Positions 1-9,713 of a stretch of DNA of 64,000 nucleotides are shown here, in pieces. The translations under genes were made by a program, and so were the position numbers. Under the pieces are notes generated by a model. The model had not been told where the DNA came from and searched no databases. It worked only from the letters and a program-made list of their open reading frames with translations. Position 1 is the stretch's first letter; each line of letters starts with the position of its first letter. This stretch comes from CAVXJN01 sp963773585 (lineage in GTDB: Bacteria > Pseudomonadota > Gammaproteobacteria > JASBUN01): the NCBI GenBank assembly GCA_963773585.1, contig CAVZBR010000003.1, positions 62,001-126,000 of the forward strand. Reading direction: 5' to 3'.

Positions 1-2223
1 GCCGACGTCGTTCTGCAGTGGTAGGCCGCTCAACGTGCCGGTCGCGTCGAAGTCGAGCCACGATGGCAGCGGCCCGCCACCGACAGTTTCGGCGCTAAGC
101 GCTAGCGACTCGGCGTCGACGAAAGCGTCGGCGGGAATCTGGAAGTTGAAGAGCGCATCTTCGTCGGTGGAGATTTCGCTCGGGCAGCGGTGGAATCGAC
201 CGCCGGGGGCTGATTCAGGGGACTCGGCGTCGATGCGCGCCTCGAACGAGGCCCGATCCCAGACGGTACCGTCGGCGAACTCTACCCGTTCGAGCTGATT
301 GAATCGGCATCGAACCAATGGTCAAACATCACGGCATCGACGCCGTTGATGTGGCGAAAGGCGAGCGCAGAGTCGGAACGCTCTCCACCAGGATGTCGCT
401 AGGCGTGATGGAAGCGTCGAAGCGCAAGACGTCCATGGCAGTCTCGAGCTGTGTCCGATGCCCGGCGCCAGGGCTGCCGGATCCTGCAAGTGAACAGCTG
501 AGTGTTTAGCGCCGGGTCGCCGAGCCCCAGTCCCGAATGTCGCGAAAATACAAGTAAGCATGATCGTGCAGCAGGTCGCGAACCAAGTCCTGGCCGTCAC
601 CGAGCCCGAACAGGAACAGGTCGCCGCCCGCTGTAGCCCCAGATTCGTCATTGCCTTCGCCGCCCTTCATAGACGTTGCCGTCGTCCCACAGATTGGTGA
701 CTGGACGTAAAAGTCGTAGGAATAGTCCGCTGACAATATCGTTGCCAAGCAGCAGGTCGTTGTCGTCGCTGCCGCGTAACGTGTCGTGCCCGGCACCACC
801 AGTGAGCATGGACTGGAAACTGGAAAACGGGATCCCGCCGGGGCCAAAACCGATAGGCTCGGGCGACAGCTCCGCCTGCAGTGTGTCGGCGCCGGGACCG
901 CCCCATAGGTAGCCACTGCCCGCCACGGTGTCGTCTCCGAAATGCGGATCTACTTGTGCGTTCAAGCCGGCCGCATCCAGCAGCGCCGAGAACGCCAGCT
1001 GGGTGCCGTCGTCGAACGCCACATAGTCGATGCCGAATCGGCGCGTTTTGGTCGGAGTGTGGCAAGCACCACATTGACGCCGTCGTTGGCATTCCACTGC
1101 AACCTAAGCGCGGCGTGCTGCGAAACGAGGCGGGTGCCCCAGGTCATCGAGGCATGTAGAGGCTCGACTGCAGGGCTTCGCGTTAACGAAGGTAACGCGC
1201 CCATACCGACGCCCGCGGGCAAGACCAACACGTCGGTGCCGCGTCCATAATCCCATGCCGTCATCGAAGACGGTATCCATACCTCCGCCGCGGATGACAT
1301 AGGCGTCGGCACCCGTACCGCCCATCAACTCGTCGTCACCCTCACCGCCGATCAGGATGTCCTCGCCATCGCCGCCAAAAATCCGATCGTTTCCCGTATT
1401 ACCGAATAGCAGGCTGCCGGGTAGCGACGTCTGCGGCCAGTCACCAATCCGGCACCGCCACCGAGTGCGGCAAGCCATATTCGTGCAGCTCATCGGCATC
1501 GCCAGGTCCTGCCGGGCGCGCATCGAGCCAGTCGTTGCCGGCACCGCCGTCGACCAGATTGAATGGATGAGCATCATGGCGACTGAAGCGTGAAACGATC
1601 GTCGCCTGAGCCCAGGGTCGACGTCGGCGATCTGCGCCTGGGCCTCGTGGTCCTGATATGTGTCACGGCACATCGCGTGTCTGGGTGGTCACCGTGGGTG
1701 TGCCGCTCTGATATACCATGTAGCCGATGATCTGTTGCCCGAACTGCCCGGTTAGCGGATCGTATTCTTCGCTGACTCCATAAATCGGCACCGTCACGCC
1801 ATCGACCGCGTACCGCCGGAGCCACCGAAGAAATCTTGATCGAATGTCTCCGTGCGGCCCCAGTCCTCCGACACTTGCACGCCGCCGGTGCAGTAGACAA
1901 TGGTGGTGATGGGCTCGACCACCGAGGTCGGTCGCCAGCAAGTTCATCGTTTACCGTCGGTGAAGAGCGCGAGAAGTCGCCCGCTGCGGTGTCGGTCTCG
2001 GTGTGAACGCGAGCGTATAGCGTAATGCGTGTTGCCAAGATGGAATTCGGTGTCTGCCACTGGCCGTCGCTGGTTTGCTTGAAAACCGTGCAGCCGCAAC
2101 ACTTGCCCATAGGATGAGCGAATATCAGTCAGAAACTGGGTCGTGCCGTCGACAATACTTGCCGCTAGGGGGTGCGACACTGGGCTTGGCACTGAATCGG
2201 GCGTGATGAGACGAGCACCGCCC
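1..2223 (-). pseudogene. Frameshifted C-terminal part of the RTX lipase, running off the window edge
   Basis: The RTX protein that starts at 5841 loses its frame near 2260, but related sequence continues toward position 1 in alternating frames. A frame reading SFKRDQIWSIADSKGGARL continues around 2150-2280. Another gives HTETDTAAGDFS near 2000. A frame near 1750 contains YGVSEEYDPLTGQFGQQII. More RTX nonapeptides (GNTGNDRIFGGDGEDILIGG) occur at about 1310-1400, and TGGAGHDTLRGSDDNDLLLG near 770. Positions 1-180 read as a putative-Ig (He_PIG, cadherin-like) domain (LPSWLDFDATGTLSGLP). At least five frame changes are needed to join these pieces. Either the gene is decaying or this stretch holds sequencing errors; the surrounding housekeeping genes are intact. 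The gene extends beyond the window. Confidence 0.7.
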
Positions 2224-5200
2224 TTACTGTCGGCGATGGACCAGATTTGATCGCGCTTGAAAGAACCGTTCAACCAGAGCACCGTCTCGGCCGTCTTGAA
2301 TCCCGATCCACAAGTCGTCGCCGCGGCGCTGGAACCCGAGGTCACCGACCGTCGCGCCGGCCAGCAATCGCAGCACGCTGGTTTCGTCCGCAGCCTCTAC
2401 GATACGATCCTCGCCAGTACCGGGACCGATGCGATATTCGTCGTCGCCCTCGCCACCGGCGAGCACGTCGTCCCCAGCCGCTCCAGCCAGGATATCGGCG
2501 CCCGCCTGTCCGCGCAGATCATCGCTGCCGCCACTACCGACCAGCACGTCGGCCGCAGCACCGCCCGACAGCACGCCGGACTGCGCCAGGCGAAAATCCA
2601 GCGGCGCTTGCATGGTCTGCGCCAGCAATTGTTCGCGTGTCAGGATGCGGCCATCGCCAAACTCGTAGCGATCCGGGCCAGCTGCGGGTCCACCATAAAC
2701 CAGGAGGGCGTTATCCGCATCGACGGTAATTCGAAGAAACTTCCTGCCGTCCACGGACTGCACCACGTCCGTAACCAACCCGTCGGACGACAGACCTTCC
2801 AAGCGCACAATGTCCTCGGCAGCGGCATCGGCCAAAACATCGCGACCGGCGCCTGCTCGCCACAGGAAGGTATCCGCGCCTTCACCGCCGTTGAGCGTGT
2901 CCGATGCCTGATCGGTGCCGCCGTCCAGCAGATCGTTACCCTCTTCGCCCCACAGTTCGTCGGACCCGAGACCTCCACGAAGTGCGTCGTCGCCGCCGCT
3001 GCCAAACAGCCGATCTGCGTTCGCGCCACCGTCGAGAATATCGGCATCGGCGCCGCCAACCAACGTGTCCTCTCCGGACCCACCGAACAACGAATCGTTT
3101 CCGGCCCCACCTTGCAGTACGTCGCTACCTTCCCCTCCGGCAAGCCAGTCATCGCCCCCATCCCCCCGGAGTTGGTCGTTCCCGGCACCGCCGTCGAGCT
3201 GATCATTTTCGCCGGTCGCATCGTCGCCGCTGTCGCCCCGAAGCTGGTCGTCGCCATCGCCGCCGAACAACCGGTCTCGGCCGGAACCACCCATGAGCAG
3301 GTCGTTTCCAAGGCCGCCCTCAAGCAGGTCGTCGCCCTGCTGGCCCAGGAGTTGATCGTCTCCACTACCGCCCAGCAACGAATCCGCGCCCACCTCGCCA
3401 GCCAAGCGATCGTTGTCGACGCCACCGATCAGCATGTCGTCACCGTCGTTGCCGACCAGCGTGTCGTTGCCATCCCCGCCCGAAATCCAATTGGGTACAG
3501 TATCCGCCGATTCAATCGTGCGACACCCGAAGCTCAACACCGTCTCGGCTCCCGTCTCCACTTGACGATAGGTCAGCTGCGCGGGCGCGGTCAGCTCGTA
3601 GCTTACTTGCCACGAGTCGTTGAGTTCCGGGTGGGAGCGGACAGACGGCGCCGTGAACGCGGCCGACGGCGCTGCTCCGCTAACCAAGAAAGTTGTCTCG
3701 CCTGAAGCGTCCCAGTACAAGCTGGAATCAACGGCGACGGACAGCAGGGCGCCCAGATCCTGCCAAGCGATCTGGTCCCAACCTGCATCCCCCGAGGTGT
3801 CGAACAGCAGATACTGCCCCGCAATTACTGTATCGTCTCCCGCGCCGGCATCCACCCAGTTTTCACCGGTCCCCGGAAATAGGGCGTCGTCGCCGATGCC
3901 GCCGAGCAGCCGGTCGTTACCGCCATAAGCCAGCAACCAATCGTTGCCATCGCCGCCGTCGAGTACGTCATCGCCCTCCGCGGTGCCAACCCAATCGTGG
4001 CCTCCGGCACCGTAAGCCGTCACGGGGTCGTATTGGTGGGCCAGAAAATCCTCGGGGAACGTAAATTGTGACGCGAAATGCAGGGCGTCGTTCGACTCCG
4101 TGCCTTGCAACACTGTACCCGCCGCGGGCGCGGGCGCGGGACCCCCAAGCGTGATGCCGAGGCTTCCATTGCGAAAATCCTCTACTCGAATCGCCCCATC
4201 TATTATGAGCGTGCCACCGGTATCCAAATCGCCGTCAAAACCGTAGGCATGAAGCCCGTCGGCGCTCACCCAAAGGCCGTCCGCAATGCCTGCTCCACCT
4301 AAAAGGGACACGCCATCAAACTCGACGGTCCCGCGGCCGTCCGTGTCAAGGATGGTGTCATGGCCGTCGCCTGTCGTAACGATATAGGTATCGTAACCCG
4401 CGCCGCCGCTCAGGATATCCTCATCGCGCCCGCCAACGAGGGTATCGTCGCCTTCGCCGCCCAACAGCAAATCCGCCCCGGCACCCCCCGTCATCACGTC
4501 ATTACCGACGCCACCGACCATGAAAGCATTGCCACCCTCGGCAGTCGCAGCGAGGCTTGAGCCTCCCGCTTGCATGAACCAGTCGGTAGCGTCAGGCAGC
4601 AGTGGCTCGACAGCACGAAGCTCGTCTGCCGTGAACTCCTCGGCAAGATAGTTCCGAAAATACAGCTGCCAGCCTTTGGTGTTCTGGAGCTCGGAAGCCA
4701 CGTCGGCGCGTGCAAAGCGAATGCCGCCGGTGACATCGGTGAAAAGGGTCTTACCCGCCACGGCGGCTTCCGGGTTCTCGTAATACGTCTGCATGGCGAA
4801 CGCAACGAGTGTATTGGTGAGGTTGGCGTTGGTGAGGGTCAAGCCTCCGTCCTGGGCCACCTTTTGCAGGTCGGACGTAAAGCGGTCGAGCATGCTGTCG
4901 CCGGCGGTCGCGGCTCCGCTGGACAGCGGGTCGCTGTTTACACCGATTTGATGACGAAGCAGGTGTTCGAGCAAGTTGCGCATCTGGTTTATCAATTTGT
5001 TTGGCATCTCGTAGAACAATTTGCCGTCGAACACCATCTTCACCAGTTCAGGCAGCTTGGCGGTGATCGCGCGAAAGGAATCGTTCAGCAGAAATGCGGA
5101 GAGCAACGCTTGGGAATGCAGGCTGCTGGCATCAACGCCGACACTATCGTGCGGGATCGCTGTCTGCACACCCATCGGGTAGAACCCGAAAACCTCCGGT

Positions 5201-5841
5201 CCCGCACCGTGTAAAAACTCGCCTTGTACATAATAGCTGGTGATATTACCGAGCCGGTCCAGTGAGGGATCGGTATCCGAAGCGTACGGATCAGGATTGT
5301 AATTGAGCAATGCTGGGACTAGTGCGCTCAGAGCAGCGTCGTCGTACCCATTTTCATTGAGATACGCGATCAGATCATCTCGGACCTCGCCGGAATTTGC
5401 TGCAGCAAAAGGCGCCTGATCGAAGGTGATCGCCTCCTCATTGAAAAATACGCTCATCAACGCTGCAAGCCCACCGCCAAGGCTGTGGCCCGTGAACCGG
5501 ATCTCAGAGCTGGGATTGGCCTCCTTGATCTGAAGATAATACAGCGCAGCTTGCCGGAGTTGTTCGGAACTGTGGCCAAACGCCAGCGGGATGTTGGCTT
5601 CTGTCCAGTCCCCCGTGAAATCTCTGAAGTCCGTGCCCGCGAACGAGATGACAATTGTGCCCGTAGTCGCGTTTTGAAATACCGACGCCTCAAACCCTCC
5701 GCTAGTCGGATAGCTACTGTTTGGCACATGCGAGAATTCCATCCACTCAGGTGCAGTAGGAAACCAATTGATCTTGTCTCGGTTGGATTGATAGGCCAGA
5801 CCGGCCAGTAGTGCGCAATCAATTTCGAATCGAACTGCCAT
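2224..5841 (-). CDS. RTX lipase (lipase class 3 domain plus calcium-binding repeats)
   Basis: The N-terminal region is an alpha/beta-hydrolase of the lipase class 3 type. It has a FAGTDF segment at residues 67-72 and the nucleophile elbow GHSLGGG with Ser120. Residues from about 440 on carry two blocks of GGxGxDxLx calcium-binding RTX nonapeptides, with a non-repeat beta region between them. There is no N-terminal signal peptide, as expected for type I secretion, which uses a C-terminal signal. The exporter genes lie upstream on the same strand (9714-13239). The open frame as read is 1205 aa and ends in a spurious-looking tail; the true protein probably continues, frameshifted, to the window edge. 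Residues from about 78 to 249 are nearly identical to the truncated copy at 6846-7595, but the first 75 residues differ clearly. The natural substrate cannot be inferred. Confidence 0.85.
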   Translation of the reverse strand: MAVRFEIDCALLAGLAYQSNRDKINWFPTAPEWMEFSHVPNSSYPTSGGFEASVFQNATTGTIVISFAGTDFRDFTGDWTEANIPLAFGHSSEQLRQAALYYLQIKEANPSSEIRFTGHSLGGGLAALMSVFFNEEAITFDQAPFAAANSGEVRDDLIAYLNENGYDDAALSALVPALLNYNPDPYASDTDPSLDRLGNITSYYVQGEFLHGAGPEVFGFYPMGVQTAIPHDSVGVDASSLHSQALLSAFLLNDSFRAITAKLPELVKMVFDGKLFYEMPNKLINQMRNLLEHLLRHQIGVNSDPLSSGAATAGDSMLDRFTSDLQKVAQDGGLTLTNANLTNTLVAFAMQTYYENPEAAVAGKTLFTDVTGGIRFARADVASELQNTKGWQLYFRNYLAEEFTADELRAVEPLLPDATDWFMQAGGSSLAATAEGGNAFMVGGVGNDVMTGGAGADLLLGGEGDDTLVGGRDEDILSGGAGYDTYIVTTGDGHDTILDTDGRGTVEFDGVSLLGGAGIADGLWVSADGLHAYGFDGDLDTGGTLIIDGAIRVEDFRNGSLGITLGGPAPAPAAGTVLQGTESNDALHFASQFTFPEDFLAHQYDPVTAYGAGGHDWVGTAEGDDVLDGGDGNDWLLAYGGNDRLLGGIGDDALFPGTGENWVDAGAGDDTVIAGQYLLFDTSGDAGWDQIAWQDLGALLSVAVDSSLYWDASGETTFLVSGAAPSAAFTAPSVRSHPELNDSWQVSYELTAPAQLTYRQVETGAETVLSFGCRTIESADTVPNWISGGDGNDTLVGNDGDDMLIGGVDNDRLAGEVGADSLLGGSGDDQLLGQQGDDLLEGGLGNDLLMGGSGRDRLFGGDGDDQLRGDSGDDATGENDQLDGGAGNDQLRGDGGDDWLAGGEGSDVLQGGAGNDSLFGGSGEDTLVGGADADILDGGANADRLFGSGGDDALRGGLGSDELWGEEGNDLLDGGTDQASDTLNGGEGADTFLWRAGAGRDVLADAAAEDIVRLEGLSSDGLVTDVVQSVDGRKFLRITVDADNALLVYGGPAAGPDRYEFGDGRILTREQLLAQTMQAPLDFRLAQSGVLSGGAAADVLVGSGGSDDLRGQAGADILAGAAGDDVLAGGEGDDEYRIGPGTGEDRIVEAADETSVLRLLAGATVGDLGFQRRGDDLWIGIQDGRDGALVERFFQARSNLVHRRQ

Positions 5842-5893
5842 GATAACTCTCCGTTGTAGTCACCTTATCGAACGTTCCATTTCTATTGAATTT

Positions 5894-6625
5894 TCAGTCC
5901 TTGTCCGCCGAACCTTCCTTTGATATCGGATAAGGCGCCTTGAACCCTCTCCTTTCCGGTGGACACAATTCCGAACTCGGTAGTAACTCGCGGTCTATGA
6001 GTTTCAGATATGGCTCCAAAACCCGGTTATATTCGTCGATTTCTTCGGCGGATATCGTAGTGCCTAGTTGACGTTCCGGATTGGAACGCCCCCCGACAAC
6101 GACGTTCGAAACTTTAAACGCCGCTGGAAACGCGGCTAGCGCAATCTGGCGCCATTCCACGCCATCGTATTCAAACAACACATAGGGCGGATTCGGTCTC
6201 TTCCAGTAGTTGTATGAAAGACATCCCGCTGGAGTAGTCGCTATATAGGGGACACCATTCAGAATGTCGAACTTCAGTAGCATCAAGCTGTCGCCCTCCG
6301 GTGGTCTGCGAAAGTCTGATTTCCAGACGATCTTCTCACCGCTTTCGGGCATGGGGAAAACCCACTCTTCGTTGAGCACCGCGCGTTCTTGACTAGCGAA
6401 CGTCGGAAAGCCTCCGTAATTCTGTGTGCGCTCCGCAATTACCCTCCTGCCGTCGTGCAGTAACACCTCTTCCTTCCAACTCGCATGTTTGGGCTTCAGC
6501 GCGCGCTCCGCGAGCTCATGGATCACTCCCGGCGAGCCGGCCACGGCGCATGTCCAAGCGCTGCCTGCCAACGCTAAAAAAGCGCCCATCGCCCAGCTTC
6601 GCTTGATCTTCCACTGTCTTGTCAC
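5894..6625 (-). CDS. Exported protein of unknown function, lipase partner copy 1
   Basis: This 243-aa protein has a basic N-terminus, a hydrophobic stretch and a likely signal peptidase I site after AVA, so it is probably periplasmic or secreted. I see no lipobox. I do not recognise a domain. It lies 52 bp upstream of the full-length RTX lipase and would be co-transcribed with it. Residues 1 to about 178 are almost identical to the second copy at 7628-8383; the C-terminal 65 residues are different. The fixed position directly before a lipase gene, in two copies, suggests a functional partner such as a chaperone, inhibitor or immunity protein. That is inference only. Confidence 0.75.
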   Translation of the reverse strand: MTRQWKIKRSWAMGAFLALAGSAWTCAVAGSPGVIHELAERALKPKHASWKEEVLLHDGRRVIAERTQNYGGFPTFASQERAVLNEEWVFPMPESGEKIVWKSDFRRPPEGDSLMLLKFDILNGVPYIATTPAGCLSYNYWKRPNPPYVLFEYDGVEWRQIALAAFPAAFKVSNVVVGGRSNPERQLGTTISAEEIDEYNRVLEPYLKLIDRELLPSSELCPPERRGFKAPYPISKEGSADKD

Positions 6626-6657
6626 GCCACAAGCTCCCGTTCATACCTAAAATCTAT

Positions 6658-6861
6658 TTATACGGACGCGCCGCACTCGGTGCGCGCGGTCCCGCTGATC
6701 CCAAGCAATCGACCCAACGAGGATACTGCTGCCTCCAAGCTATTCGCCGGAGTCGCAGAAAATGCTGCGAGTATTCCGCTTAGCGTCGCCAACGAAGCCG
6801 TCGGGGCCAATTGGCCGAATAAATCATACACAGCTAGCGCGTCACTCAGGCGACCGATGCG
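6658..6861 (-). pseudogene. 3' remnant of the lipase-like gene created by the duplication
   Basis: These bases match the last part of the 197-aa lipase-like gene at 8416-9009 (positions 8416-8619), including its TAA stop. The copy has no start and no upstream part. It is joined out of frame to the truncated lipase gene that begins at 7595, whose last few codons (ASVA and stop) are read from this remnant in the wrong frame. Confidence 0.8.
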
Positions 6862-7595
6862 AATGCGGAGAGCAACGCTTGGGAATGCAGGCTGCTGGTA
6901 TCAACGCCGACACTATCGTGCGGGATCGCTGTCTGCACACCCATCGGGTAGAACCCGAAAACCTGCGGTCCCGCACCGTGTAAAAACTCGCCTTGTACAT
7001 AGTAGCTGGTGATATTACCGAGCCGGTCCAGTGAGGGATCGGTATCGGAAGCATAAGGATCAGGATTGTAATTGAGCAACGCTGGGACTAGTGCGCTCAG
7101 CGCAGCGTCGTCGTACCCATTTTCATTGAGATACGCGATCAAATCATCTCGAACCTCGCCGGAATTTGCTGCGCCGAACGGCGCCTGATCGAACGTAATC
7201 GCCTCCTCGTCAAAAAATACGCTCATCAACGCTGCAAGCCCGCCGCCAAGGCTGTGGCCCGTGAACCGGATCTCAGAGCTGGGATTGGCCTCCTTGATCT
7301 GAAGATAATACAGCGCAGCTTGCCGGAGTTGTTCGGAACTGTGGCCAAAGGCCAGCGGGATGTTGGCCTCTGTCCAGTCACCCGTGAAATCCGTGAAATC
7401 CGTTCCCGAATAAGAAATGACAAGCTCGCTTCCGTTGATGAAAGTGACGGCCTCAAAGCCGCTGGGCAGCGTCACATGCGATAGGGGTGACCCTGACCAG
7501 CCTGGCGGCAGCGGAAAACGATTTATGTCTGCACGTATGGAGCGGTAAGCAACGCCCGCCATCAGTGCGTTCTCGATTTCAAATTGTGTTGCCAT
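6846..7595 (-). CDS. Truncated lipase, catalytic domain only
   Basis: This 249-aa product contains the lipase class 3 core with the GHSLGGG elbow and a YSGTDF segment, but it has no RTX repeats and no plausible type I secretion signal. From about residue 78 to 245 it is nearly identical to the full-length RTX lipase; the first 75 residues differ throughout. The C-terminus is artificial, since the last codons come from the out-of-frame remnant of a neighbouring gene. The start follows the exported-partner gene by 32 bp. It may be a non-secreted relic, or an orphan cassette that can recombine into the full-length gene. Whether it folds or is active cannot be told from sequence. Confidence 0.75.
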   Translation of the reverse strand: MATQFEIENALMAGVAYRSIRADINRFPLPPGWSGSPLSHVTLPSGFEAVTFINGSELVISYSGTDFTDFTGDWTEANIPLAFGHSSEQLRQAALYYLQIKEANPSSEIRFTGHSLGGGLAALMSVFFDEEAITFDQAPFGAANSGEVRDDLIAYLNENGYDDAALSALVPALLNYNPDPYASDTDPSLDRLGNITSYYVQGEFLHGAGPQVFGFYPMGVQTAIPHDSVGVDTSSLHSQALLSAFASVA

Positions 7596-8619
7596 AAATG
7601 CGCTCCCTGCGTTTTAAGGTTCAAGCCCTACTTCGACATCCGGTCCATCATTCGCCGCCCGATCGAGTCACCGGGGCTGATCCAAGCCCCCTTGTAGTAC
7701 ACAAGCTCTTCGCAACTTACCCCCACTGCTCCTGGCTTCAATGGCTTGCGCTCTACGTGTTTTAAGTATGGCTCCAAAAACCGGTTAGCCTCCTCGATTG
7801 CTTTAGCGGATAACGTGGTGCCTGTTTGCCGTTCTGGATTGGACCGCCCCCCGACAACGACGTTCGAAACTTTAAACGCCGTTGGGAACGCGGCTAGCGC
7901 AATCTGGCGCCATTCCACGCCATCGTATTCGAACAACACGTAGGGCGGATTCGGTCTCTTCCAGTAGTTGTATGAAAGACATCCCGCTGGAGTAGTCGCT
8001 ATATAGGGGACACCATTCAGAATGTCGAACTTCAGTAGCATCAAGCTGTCGCCCTCCGGTGGTCTGCGAAAGTCTGATTTCCAGACGATCTTCTCACCGC
8101 TTTCGGGCATGGGGAAAACCCACTCTTCGTTGAGCACCGCGCGTTCTTGACTAGCGAACGTCGGAAAGCCTCCGTAATTCTGTGTGCGCTCCGCAATTAC
8201 CCTCCTGCCGTCGTGCAGTAACACCTCTTCCTTCCAACTCGCATGTTTGGGCTTCAGCGCGCGCTCCGCGAGCTCATGGATCACTCCCGGCGAGCCGGCC
8301 ACGGCGCATGTCCAAGCGCTGCCTCCCAACGCTAAAAAAGCGCCCATCGCCCAGCTTCGCTTGATCTTCCACTGTCTTGTCACGCCACAAGCTCCCGTTC
8401 ATACCTAAAATCTATTTATACGGACGCGCCGCACTCGGTGCGCGCGGTCCCGCTGATCCCAAGCAATCGACCCAACGAGGATACTGCTGCCTCCAAGCTA
8501 TTCGCCGGAGTCGCAGAAAATGCTGCGAGTATTCCGCTTAGCGTCGCCAACGAAGCCGTCGGGGCCAATTGGCCGAATAAATCATACACAGCTAGCGCGT
8601 CACTCAGGCGACCGATGCG
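6862..8619. repeat. Tandem duplication, copy 2 (1.76 kb)
   Basis: This is the second unit of the direct duplication. Position 6862 corresponds to 5093 (offset 1769) and the far end corresponds with offset 1758. The diverged block lies at about 7375-7848 and spans the start of the truncated lipase gene, the short intergenic gap and the end of the partner gene. Beyond 8619 the intact upstream part of the lipase-like gene (8416-9009) continues, so this side looks like the original arrangement. Confidence 0.85.
7628..8383 (-). CDS. Exported protein of unknown function, lipase partner copy 2
   Basis: This 251-aa paralogue of the gene at 5894-6625 has the same signal peptide and nearly the same first 178 residues. 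The C-terminal part from about residue 180 is different (it ends in a basic GRRMMDRMSK segment). It sits 32 bp upstream of the truncated lipase gene. The diverged C-terminus of this protein and the diverged N-terminus of the adjacent lipase are neighbouring DNA, so they form one variable block. No known domain is recognised. Confidence 0.75.
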   Translation of the reverse strand: MTRQWKIKRSWAMGAFLALGGSAWTCAVAGSPGVIHELAERALKPKHASWKEEVLLHDGRRVIAERTQNYGGFPTFASQERAVLNEEWVFPMPESGEKIVWKSDFRRPPEGDSLMLLKFDILNGVPYIATTPAGCLSYNYWKRPNPPYVLFEYDGVEWRQIALAAFPTAFKVSNVVVGGRSNPERQTGTTLSAKAIEEANRFLEPYLKHVERKPLKPGAVGVSCEELVYYKGAWISPGDSIGRRMMDRMSK

Positions 8620-9009
8620 GTGGTTCTCAGGAGCAAGAGTACTTTCCTCGATAAACACGGGCGTGAAGCTACCAAGAACTGTTCCCAATCCAGCCAGGTC
8701 GCGCGGATCGAGAGCCGACAACTCCGTTCCACGAATTGCCAGGGTGTAATCTCCGGTGGCCAGCTGGTTTGCATCCAGGCGTTCGAAAAGGGTTGCGGAA
8801 AAACCGGAAAGAAGCGTGTTCGGCTGGTGGTCGACGACGCGCCACTGTGTGATGAACGCGTTCGCCTGGGCTCCCGAGAAATCCGAGGCGATGAGGGCCG
8901 CTTTGACATCGCTTGCGCTGAACGAACCATCCGGCTGCAGGGCCGTCGTGAAGTCTGCGTAAGTCGCTTCTGAGAGCGTGCTCATTACATAGGTCTCATT
9001 GATGTCCAT
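8416..9009 (-). CDS. Lipase-like N-terminal fragment
   Basis: This 197-aa product begins MDINETYVMSTLSEATYADF and contains YTLAIRGTE. That arrangement resembles the start of large RTX lipases, just before the alpha/beta-hydrolase core. No nucleophile elbow and no repeats follow, and the protein stops at about residue 197, so it looks truncated. Its start overlaps the end of the upstream membrane-protein gene by 14 bp, which suggests translational coupling. It is the third lipase-type gene in this locus and, like the others, follows a small membrane or exported protein. The 3' third is duplicated at 6658-6861. Confidence 0.5.
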   Translation of the reverse strand: MDINETYVMSTLSEATYADFTTALQPDGSFSASDVKAALIASDFSGAQANAFITQWRVVDHQPNTLLSGFSATLFERLDANQLATGDYTLAIRGTELSALDPRDLAGLGTVLGSFTPVFIEESTLAPENHRIGRLSDALAVYDLFGQLAPTASLATLSGILAAFSATPANSLEAAVSSLGRLLGISGTARTECGASV

Positions 9010-9614
9010 GTTTTTCTCCCATGTCTTCGATCATTCCCTTGAAGCCATTGAATTCAACTCTCTCGTCCTTCCTCTGCCCTTCACACGACCCCGCCGCCAG
9101 CCAAAACTTGTAATCACGAATTCCGCGCGCCGCCGTTCCCCGTTCGACTCCCAAAATATCGGTATCAAAATCCACATAGCGCGCCAACACCTTCCCGGTC
9201 TCCGTGTCCACGATCCGATGTTCCCGTTCCCGGATGTGAAACGGGTGATGCCGGGTGGTGATTTCCCAGGCGAAACGCTGGTTCAACGGAATGTGGATCT
9301 TCTCCCCTTCATGAATCCACGGAGGATTGCGGATCGGTTCGAGCGTCTCGGCAATTCCCGGATTTTGCAGTTTCCACTGTTTGAGGGATTCGTAAACTGT
9401 CATGCCCCCCCTGAGTCACACAGTAGTAGCGATGTAGGGCATGGGTTGGGATTAGGTCCCAGAAAAGCGGTAGATACATGACGATGCCGGCAGCCCACCC
9501 CCGACGTCTCGGGCTGCGGCCATTCCGCCTCGCCGACCGCGCGGCGAACCGAATGATCGTCAGCGACAACCACAGATACAGGCCCAGAAACAGAACGTAG
9601 ATCAAACCGATCAT
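8996..9614 (-). pseudogene. Small membrane protein split by a frameshift in a 7-G tract
   Basis: Two overlapping frames appear to be one gene. The first starts at 9614 with a GGAGG upstream and encodes a membrane segment followed by a MYLPLFWDLIPTHALHRYYC stretch. The second begins at 9403 with TVYESLKQWKLQNPGIAETL and runs to 8996. Deleting one base from the seven-base run at 9405-9411 (G on the coding strand) joins them smoothly, giving about 205 aa. I recall similar one-piece proteins in other proteobacteria but cannot name the family. It may be a sequencing error, a recent mutation or a slippage-prone tract. The gene precedes, and overlaps by 14 bp, a lipase-like gene. Confidence 0.6.
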
Positions 9615-9713
9615 GCTACGCGCGCCTCCAACCGCGATCCCAGCTTTACGTTAGGGCAAACGATACGCGTTGGCGCTCTTAGGTCCATGGTTCTGGCTTA
9701 ATCGGGCGCGCGC

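Larger units (their letters stand above)
5093..6861. repeat. Tandem duplication, copy 1 (1.77 kb)
   Basis: This segment covers the 5' part of the RTX lipase gene, the whole partner gene and the 3' end of a lipase-like gene. It is repeated head-to-tail at 6862-8619. Identity is near-complete at about 5093-5610 and about 6090-6861, while the block at about 5610-6090 is strongly diverged from the second copy. The right end (position 6861) joins lipase-like-gene sequence directly to internal RTX-lipase sequence, which marks the duplication join. The two sides share only a short ATGCG-type similarity there. Confidence 0.85.

Noticed and set aside
2257..3705. Long plus-strand open frame (482 aa) opposite the RTX lipase
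   Set aside because: It is the reverse complement of repetitive, GC-rich RTX coding sequence and has no family-like sequence or ribosome-binding site.
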